Source of the DNA: Carnegiea gigantea
Lineage: Eukaryota; Streptophyta; Magnoliopsida; Caryophyllales; Cactaceae
Direction: 5' to 3'
Assembly: GCA_029747015.1 (NCBI GenBank)
Contig: JAKOGI010000080.1
Span: 1,026,501-1,090,500, forward strand
DNA: 64,000 nucleotides
Numbering within the stretch: position 1 is the first letter of the stretch; every line of letters begins with the position of its first letter. The translations under genes were made by a program, and so were the position numbers. This document shows positions 56,141 to 64,000 of this stretch, one piece after another. The notes under the pieces are model-generated. The model was not told the DNA's origin and made no database searches. It worked only from the letters and a program-made list of their open reading frames with translations.

Positions 56141-56225
56141 ACACCACCACCACCACCTTCCAGTGTGGGTCCCGCTTTCGCAGGGTTTGGGGAGATCCAG
56201 TTATAGGTAACCTTATCTCTATCGG
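56141..56225 (-). repeat. SINE 3' remnant (TS/Au type), minus strand
   Basis: Read on the minus strand it gives 'ggttacctataactggatc', 'cccaaaccctgcgaaagcggga', 'cccacactgg' and then a GGTGGTGGTGGTG tail. This is the same layout as the 1678-1753 remnant, including a trinucleotide tail. Confidence 0.45.
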
Positions 56226-56240
56226 CATTCCTACCCATAG

Positions 56241-56246
<6 letters not shown>

Positions 56247-56286
<40 letters not shown>
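56247..56286. repeat. (TA)n microsatellite
   Basis: About 20 TA units, followed by a T-run and a G-run. Confidence 0.95.
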
Positions 56287-56290
<4 letters not shown>

Positions 56291-56452
56291 TTTTTTGGGG
56301 GGGGGAGTTATTGCTGACTGTTGTGTAATTGTGCTAGGCATTATTGAAAAAAAGCAACTCCCTGATTTACAAAACGGATAAAGGTATCAAAGCAGCTAGA
56401 GTAGATAATTGGGATATATAAGTATATATAGGTGGGGGAAATGGTAAAAGAT

Positions 56453-56454
<2 letters not shown>

Positions 56455-56517
<63 letters not shown>

Positions 56518-56536
56518 TTATTTATTTATTTATTTA
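56455..56536. repeat. (TA)n(TTTA)n microsatellite
   Basis: Around 28 TA units followed by six TTTA units. Confidence 0.95.
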
Positions 56537-57026
56537 CTTACAAACAGCAGTCTTTTCAAAGTTCTACTGGTTTGACGTATTTATAATCACATAAGACATC
56601 ATATATGTATAATTTCTGGATTTTGCTTTACTTATATTTATCTTGTAATTAGTGTAGCAGTACGTTATTTACATTGTTAGCAGTAGAAGTATAATCACCT
56701 TTCATACAATGGAATTGTGTTTGAACTTTACAGACACATTTCAGCTTTCGTCTCCTACTGGGCCTGTTAATTTTTTAAAACCACTTATGTAATGTTTGGC
56801 CTGATATAATATACTGACAATGTAATACAATCAATTTTATAATGCCAATCATGATTACTTAGTTTGTGATGATCACAATTACAATATAGTTCTTTTATTG
56901 CGATACTATCATGCAACCAAACAAGGTAATGAAAATACAATTGCAAACTTGTTTGCATTACAAAGTTGCTTACATTCAACCAAACATTATATTAGAGTCT
57001 TAAATCCCTATTCTTGATCTCTATTG

Positions 57027-57431
57027 TGTTTGGTAGGATTGAAATTCATTTTTCTAGAAAATAATTTTTCATGTAAAATAATTTTTCATGTAAAATAATT
57101 TTTAACTCATATTTTTAGTTGTTTGGTAAAAAGAAAAATGATTCTCGATAATGAGTTTGATTAATAAAAAATGAACAAACGCTAAAAATGATTTTCCTTA
57201 ATATCCGAGTCATATGTCGAGGAAATAGACACGGAATAGAGAAAGAGTGTGAGACCGTGTGAGAGCCCAAGAAACGTAAAATCAACTTACATTCTATTCA
57301 AAGAGAACATATTTTCCTTCATTTTAGGAAAAATGATTTTTCCCTGAAAACGAATTTTTCCTCCTTATTTTATCAAACACCGTAAAATAATAAAATTATT
57401 TTTTAAGAAAATAATTTTCACCCATACCAAA
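57027..57431. mobile_element. Putative MITE with TTTGGTA ends
   Basis: Left GTGTTTGGTAGGATTGAAAT and right complement GTATATTTGGTATGGGTGAA are roughly inverted. The interior has 17-bp tandem units (ATGTAAAATAATTTTTC, about 57057-57100) and matching AT-rich arms. No target duplication was confirmed. Confidence 0.4.
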
Positions 57432-57670
57432 TATACCCCTCATGCAACACATTTTTCTCGATATGGTACAGTTTTGGTACGGAGTGAAAAGACAACGAAT
57501 GAGTATTTCAATTGCACTATATTAAATTACATTTCATTTCCTGGGTTTGGCAGATTATTACAGATCAAATTATTGCAAAATGTATTCGCAATATGCTTAC
57601 GAAGTTACGATAATTTTGTTGTTGAGAAAAATTATATTGGAATGGAAAGTTCCATATATTTGAAAATCCG

Positions 57671-57756
57671 AAGAGATTTTATCTCACTTGGCTTTAACAC
57701 CTTGGCGAAAATACTTTACCATTTAAATTCAGATTATGTGAGACACAGTGATTTTC
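57671..57756 (+). repeat. 86-bp dispersed duplicate, copy A
   Basis: Nearly identical to 63298-63383, with four differences counted by eye. It reads as an open frame (RDFISLGFNTLAKILYHLN) within a 151-codon frame at 57474-57929, but no family is recognised. Confidence 0.8.
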
Positions 57757-58139
57757 CTGCTGCACATCTTGTTGGGGAAAATAAGTCTTTAGTTCCCAAA
57801 AATTCGTATGACGCCTCCCCTAGTCATCCTAAGCCATCGTGTATAATTCAAGGAAATAGTGTGCTCACTCTATACAAAAAAGGATCGGAGATAGTCATTT
57901 TTTTTTTTTTTTTTGTAATTTGTGATTAATAGAACAGTAGCTCTAACAAGGGTAATGTATATCATATACCTATAAATGTGTACTCTCACTTATCATGTAT
58001 ATATTTATTTTTCAACATGTATTTGTTATATAGACAATTTTTAATATATGACGTTGATGTGGCGTGTAGAAGTTTATACACTTAGGAGTATGATATAGGC
58101 TTTGCCGAATAAGTCATTTAAGAATCAATAGTAGATATT

Positions 58140-58310
58140 AGAGATGGCAATGGGGCGGGTTGGGGACAAGGGGCATATTCCCAGTCCCTGTCCCCATCCC
58201 AGTCCCAGCTAAGATCCCTATCCCCGTTCCCGCCTTATTTTTCGTTGCGGGGAAAAAATGTCCCCTGTCCTCAACGGGGATCTAATTTCCAATGAGATTT
58301 TTACCTGCTA
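58140..58310. repeat. Arm of a GGGG-rich hAT-like non-autonomous element
   Basis: Starts TTAGAGATGGCAATGGGGCG and continues with alternating GGGGAC/GTCCCC words. 'tagagatggcaa(t)gggg' is a common terminus of plant hAT-type MITEs. The opposite end was not located. Confidence 0.35.
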
Positions 58311-59446
58311 TTTTTTTCTTCCCTTTGTGATAGGATGAAAGTCCAACTTGTCATCCCTAAAGTCTAACCCAATTAATTGTACAATAAGCTCTTGTAGGTT
58401 CCATGCAACGTAATTCTAATAAACTTCATTAAAGTTTACAATCTGACATAAATTAAAGTTTAACAAGTTCATATAACATAAATTTAGCGATGCACAAATT
58501 ACAAAAAATAAGTTCATATAATTTACAATTTTTTAAATTTAGTATAGCGATATAACCTTAATATTATGTTCACAAATAAAATACTTATATTTAATTGCAA
58601 TTAATGTTACGTTCAGTGTTCTAATTGCAGCAACACTTTTTAAAATCTAGTGTAGATAAAAGAAAAGAGGCCCGACAAATGGCTTCTCTTTATAAAACAA
58701 TATAATTGAGTTGCATGAAATACCTTATGCACTGTTTTCAGCTTGGAGAGTATTTGTGTTTTTTTAGTCAGCTTGGAGACTTGACGTTCAGTCTAAGGGA
58801 CAATCCTTCGTGATTGTTGGATTTTCTAATTTCTCCCTTTTATTTTGGCATAATTGCATATTGTATGGTACGAATTGGTAGTAAAGTTTTGACTTTTTTT
58901 GGTTAAAAAAAAAAAAAACGGAGTTTTTACTACCATCCAATCTTTAACAAGTAAAAGAAAAAAAACGAATCACATGCCATAAAAGGGGAAAAAAGAGGGG
59001 TCTAATAGATTCTTTTATCGAAGTGCAAATTATTACGTATAATCGAGTGGACAATTCAATTGTCCACCCGGGTCTACCAGCAGCAGTTTTGAGTCCTCCA
59101 ACTGTTGAGCCCTGACCTTTTTTTTAAAAAAAAAAATTATGCTCCTCAATTTTTTGAAATCGCGGTTTTGATTTTCCCCATTGTTCAATTACTCTTCGCT
59201 ACTTCGATTACTTTAGTGTTCAGCAATTATTGATTGGTTAGGTTTGATTTTAACGTCACTATTGATGTTGAATCTTCAGCAAATGGAATTGTTCGTCAAA
59301 TTTGGTAGCGTTTTTTCAATCTCTATTTTTGTTTTCGGGATTGGAAGTTGTGTTCGTTAGTTTTGCGTTTTGATGAGTTAATTTCGAGATTTTCGAACTG
59401 AATTGCATTCGTTCCATGTAAATTTTGGTTTGTGACATACGAGAAA
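58311..59446. other. AT-rich intergenic, no gene seen
   Basis: Contains a perfect palindrome at 59047-59067 and low-complexity A and T runs. No exon-like signal. Confidence 0.45.
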
Positions 59447-60690
59447 CGATAACTCACTATTATAAGTTATGTGCTCATTAAATATAGTCGCTGGCTCACT
59501 AGAGGTATACATTTAGCTCACTATAAAAAATATATTGTCCGGTGCTACAGAGCAATTTTTTGCTCACTAAAAGAAACGTTTGGCTCATTAGGGTTGACCT
59601 GTGTGCTCACTGATGTTGCATTATACCTCATCACAAATGTTATGGTTGTTTTTCCAGATGATATTTTCATTATTGTTATGTACATATGAGAAACAACAAC
59701 TCACTAATATGAGCTATATGCTCACTGAATATCATTGTTGGCTCACTAAAGAAACACATTTAGCTCACTTGTATTGAGCTTGTATTCAGCAATTATAAAT
59801 TAGTTATCTGCTCATCAAATGTGATCAATCTTGTGCCGAACAAAGAAAACAATAGCTCACTATCAGTACAGCTCACTATAAAAAAATCTGTTGCCTTGTA
59901 CTACATTTTATAGCTCACCAAATATCTATCATGACTCACTAAATAAATGGCATAACTCACTAAAAGGAATAATATAAACAGCCAACAAATAATATTGTGA
60001 AGTTCTTGAGTTATATTACAATTCAATCATTTTTTACTGTGATATAAGGGTATTTGTATTATATTTTGTGAGTATAATAGAAATGTAGTGACTTAATTAA
60101 ATATAGTCAAACTCACCAAATATATGCCATAACTTACTAAATATATGTCATAACTCACTAAAAAATATAAACAATTAGAATAGAGTTTAGTAAGTTTCAG
60201 ATGAACAATAACATTTTTTTTAGTATAACAACACATTTTAATAAGTTATATAGTACTTTTACTAAGTGCAACCTGGAGTACATAAGATACATTGGTTTGA
60301 TCTATCCGCTCACTAAAAGTATGTATTAGCTCACTAAAACTGTGTCTCAACTCACTAAGTATTATAGTGAGCTATACGTTTTTAGTTAGCTGAAATTCGA
60401 TTGTACAACTTTTTCTGTACAACCGGTTGTATGATATAACAATTCAGTAAATAAATATCATAACTTACTAAAAAATTATAGACAACTAGAATACAGTTTA
60501 GTGAGTTTCAGATTCACAATAACATTTTTTTAGTACAATAGCACATTTAATAAGGTATATAGTATTTTTACTAAGTGAAATTTCGGTACATAAGATACAT
60601 TAGTTTCGGTATGTCTGCCCACTAAAAGTACGTATTAGTTCATCAAAACTGTGTCTCAGTTCACTAAAATATTTTAGTGAGTTATACATT
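59447..60690. repeat. Array of dispersed CTCACTAAA-like motifs
   Basis: More than twenty variants of (A/G)CTCACTAAA occur at irregular 15-60 bp spacing, for example at 59451, 59492, 59515, 59562, 59611, 59700, 59731 and 59752. Toward the right end, inverse copies (TTTAGTGAG) appear as well. The sequence between motifs is AT-rich and not tandemly repeated. No matching family is known to me. Confidence 0.6.
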
Positions 60691-61112
60691 ATTTTTAGTG
60701 AGTGAAATTGGATACACAGCAACATATTTTAGTACGCTATAGGGTATTTTTAGTGGGGCGAAATCTGATGATTTTCTTTGTAGGTCCGATTGTACAATTG
60801 CATTTGCACAACCAAGTGGGCGATATAACAACTGCTACAAATTTAATTTAATTGTCTTACTAATTTAATTTAATCATCTTACTAACTTAGAGGAAGCTCG
60901 AAACTACTGCCTTCAACCAAGGGGAAAAAAGATAAATTTAATTAATGGCATGGTGGTGGGATTGACTTTAGTGTGTGAAAAGAATTTTCATTTATCGATT
61001 TGAAAACTTTTGGGGGTTTTCCTCTCATCCAGTTGTTCATCCTTTGAAATTATTTTCAAATGTTAGACTTAACTATAATTAATTGCTATAGTATTCGTGT
61101 ATGACTTTCTAC

Positions 61113-62065
61113 TAGGGCTGTTCATTAAACAGTCAAGGATCGGACCGATCAGAAGATCGAGTCAGACTGGACCGGAGCAGACCGGACCGATGCCTTTCGG
61201 TCCGGTCCTCGGTCCTCTCTTTTCCGACTTTCGGTCTTCGGTCCGGTCCAGTCCTGGACCGGTCGGACCGACAATTGGACCGGACGGATGGAGTTAGATT
61301 TTTTTTTTTTAAGTCGACAGCCAGTAGTCCAGTACTAGCCCTAGGTCACTCCGCCTCTCTGCCCTCTCATCGCTCTCGCTCTCGCTCTCTGGTTCTCACT
61401 CAGCCTCTCCGCCTCCTCCTCAACTCCTCTCCTCTCCTCGCTGGCGGCTCGATCTGCTCGCTGCTGTCCTCTCCTCGACCTTTGCTCTGCTCTCTCCTCT
61501 CCTCTCCTCTTTATCTTGTGTAAAATAGAGACCATTTTTGAGTTGTATGAGGATGGGGTCTTCGTTTCTGGGGCGAAGCTGCCCCTGCAATCACAACTGT
61601 CAGAGAAGAGGAAGAGGAAGAGGACTGCTGTGATTGTAGGTAGTGGCATCGTCGATGGGACTGGGAGGCCTTCTGGGAAGCATCTTCAAGGGTGGAGATC
61701 CGATTGAGTCAACTCGGCAACAGTATGCCTCCAAGCCTTTATTTTTGGGTTGTAATTTGATTTTTTAGATGGTATTCTAAATCCCAACTGTTGTTTTAGT
61801 TTTGTTCAAAGCTTCAGAATCAGAGGATTGGGAACGAGAGGTTTTGGGAGGTTTTTGGGTGTTTGATATGAGAGTTTTAGGTGGAAAATTGGCTTTGCAA
61901 ATTATTGACAGTTTGACACTAAGGCTGCTACATGACCGGTCTGGAATCGGTCCGGTCCGGTCCGGACCGACTCCAGAACGGTCCGATCCTCGGTCTTCAA
62001 TTTGCTAATTTTTCGGTCCTCGGTCCAGCCGGTCCCGTCCGGTCCTAGACCGATTAACACTCCTA
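61113..62065. mobile_element. Non-autonomous hAT-type element, 953 bp
   Basis: Ends TAGGGCTGTTCATTAA and, on the complement of the right end, TAGGAGTGTTAATCGG. A perfect 8-bp direct duplication CTTTCTAC flanks it (61105-61112 and 62066-62073), the hallmark of hAT insertion. Both subterminal regions are packed with CGGTCCGG and GGACCGG words (61135-61290 and 61935-62050). The middle is CT-rich (61340-61510) and includes a short open frame at 61516-61707 with no recognised homology, possibly captured host sequence. Confidence 0.85.
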
Positions 62066-62073
62066 CTTTCTAC

Positions 62074-63297
62074 CACTAGCTCGTTAAACCAGTCTAATAT
62101 CGACACATAACTGCTTACCAAGTACAACATAGGGATTTTCTGAATCATGACACATAAAGAATCCCTCCCACATATAGGAAACATCCAAGCATGCTTGATC
62201 ATTCATCCCATGACAATGTTCAATATCGCTACTATTTTGCGTACACTGGTCAAAAGCAGCTCAAAAGCGACAAGCCTACAATGGTATGGTGTGCGTCCAC
62301 CTCCTCTTATGTGTGCCCAAATTAAAATTCGATCTCTTAATCCATGTAGAAACTGACGTTAACGATGCAGACTTAAGTGGCCGTACAGTTTGAAAATCAT
62401 GATTTATATGATTGATTGATTGATTAATCAAATTCACTTTAATCCGAGAACTAGCCAGGGTTATTTTCATCACTGTTCTTTTAAATTTTAGGTGTAAATT
62501 AAGATGATTTTTTACTAATCGAATGAAAATGAATAGCAGAGCCAGACGTGCGTGATGATGAATGCGTGATGATGAATGGGCTAGGGCAGCTATTCCCAAC
62601 GCATATTGATGCTAATACTACGGCTCAATCGAAAACTCAAATATATATTAACTTGTCGTAGGTTTGTTGGTCCAGCCCTAAGTGCCTTTGCGTGATCTTG
62701 AAATCTTCGAGGTTCACACCCTAACTTAGTCTTGTATAGGATCACATTTAAAAAAAATTATTGAATCATGTTGACGATAGTCTTTTTAACTTTTTTAAGT
62801 TTTAAAAATAAAATATAAGGGGAAAAAGTTATTACAAATTTTAAGAAGATAAGAGTTAAATTTATGATAAAATCTTTAATGTTTTTCTCTTTTTGAGTAT
62901 TAGTTATTGTACATTGTTGCGTTTTAATCCTACTCTTTCTTAATATTTTACTTTATGCATATATTTAATTATCTATATTGTGTATTTTATTGTATAATTT
63001 TACCCTGCTATCATTGCCATACATTATGTATTTTTTGAAATTTGTAACATCTATATCCAAATTTATACCTAATATCCTCCTGATATGCTTTTGAGTGATT
63101 AAATATATTAATTTTTTATTGAAATAGAAGATTATGATAAGAATAATTTTTTATTATTTATATTGTGAACTAAAATTAATTTTTTGGACTATCAAATTAT
63201 TTCTTTTTCATTTTAAAACTAATTATACCCAGATTATATTTTAAAATTTAAATAATCCGTACAAAAACGCGAATACAAACTAGCATTCGAAAGTGCC
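62074..63297. other. AT-rich intergenic, no gene seen
   Basis: No exon, repeat family or RNA gene recognised. Confidence 0.5.
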
Positions 63298-63383
63298 AAG
63301 AGATTTCATCTCACTTGGCTTTAACACCTTGGCGAAAATACTTTACCATTTAAATTTAGATTCTGTGAGACACAATGATTTTG
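63298..63383 (+). repeat. 86-bp dispersed duplicate, copy B
   Basis: Second copy of the segment at 57671-57756, in the same orientation. The similarity stops within a few bases on either side. Confidence 0.8.
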
Positions 63384-63387
63384 TGCT

Positions 63388-63852
<465 letters not shown>

Positions 63853-64000
63853 AAACTTATGTTTGGTATCTTTATCATTTGTGATAATTGTTATGTTTAC
63901 GATTAGGGCATGTGGTTTCCGTTAGTTATTGTTTTATATATTTTAAATTTTTCAAGTTTTTGAACCTTATTTGAGCGATAAACGAATAAAATGAGATAGA

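Larger units (their letters stand above)
55227..57026. other. Upstream of EDRF1-like gene; microsatellite-rich, no gene
   Basis: The first few hundred bases are likely promoter and leader of the EDRF1-like gene (minus strand). Beyond 56 kb come three TA blocks, a CA block and a SINE remnant. Confidence 0.55.

Noticed and set aside
57474..57929. 151-codon open frame
   Set aside because: No recognisable domain, AT-rich context and a poly-Phe end from a T-run. Only the internal 86-bp duplicate is kept as a finding.
59447..60690. CRISPR array suggested by short repeats with variable spacing
   Set aside because: The repeats are 9 bp, degenerate and in both orientations, in a plant nuclear context without cas genes.

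Overview
This is a stretch of plant nuclear DNA, almost certainly from a core eudicot. The genes are split by short GT-AG introns, the encoded proteins are typical of land plants (a VND-type NAC factor, a CDPK, a subtilase-propeptide inhibitor), intergenic DNA is AT-rich, and MITEs, a Copia retrotransposon, SINE remnants and long TA microsatellites are common. I cannot place the species from sequence alone.

Gene layout, left to right: the 3' part of a J-domain/DUF3752 protein gene (+, to 7167, with a 5 kb repeat-filled intron); a NAC transcription factor that looks like VND7, the xylem-vessel master switch (+, 15264-16569); a VTT/DedA-type 'SNARE-associated Golgi' membrane protein (+, 18871-21571); a CPK4/11/12-clade calcium-dependent protein kinase (-, 22970-28196); a nearly complete Ty1/Copia retrotransposon with 5-bp target duplication (30249-35589, coding on -); an intronless cytosolic HSP70 (+, 41974-43947); a small subtilisin-propeptide-like inhibitor, SPI-1 type (-, 44556-46630); and a large EDRF1-like TPR protein (-, 47876-55226). 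From 55.2 kb to the end I find no gene, only microsatellites, a hAT-type non-autonomous element, diverged repeats and an unexplained array of CTCACTAAA-like motifs.

The genes do not form an operon or pathway; they are independent loci. From memory of Arabidopsis locus order, VND7, the VTT gene and SPI-1 are neighbours on one chromosome-1 segment, and CPK11 and the EDRF1-like gene are neighbours on another. Here the two sets are interleaved, which suggests an ancestral order later split by duplication and gene loss in Arabidopsis.

The most unusual material is repetitive: a Tourist-like (PIF/Harbinger-type) family with seven copies whose cores are nearly free of G on one strand; two 1.5-1.7 kb members of that family, one with a smaller copy nested inside; recurrent T-run/G-run tracts; and the CTCACTAAA array at 59.4-60.7 kb. 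No wholly new gene system is evident. Exon coordinates were derived by hand from splice signals, reading frame and family homology.
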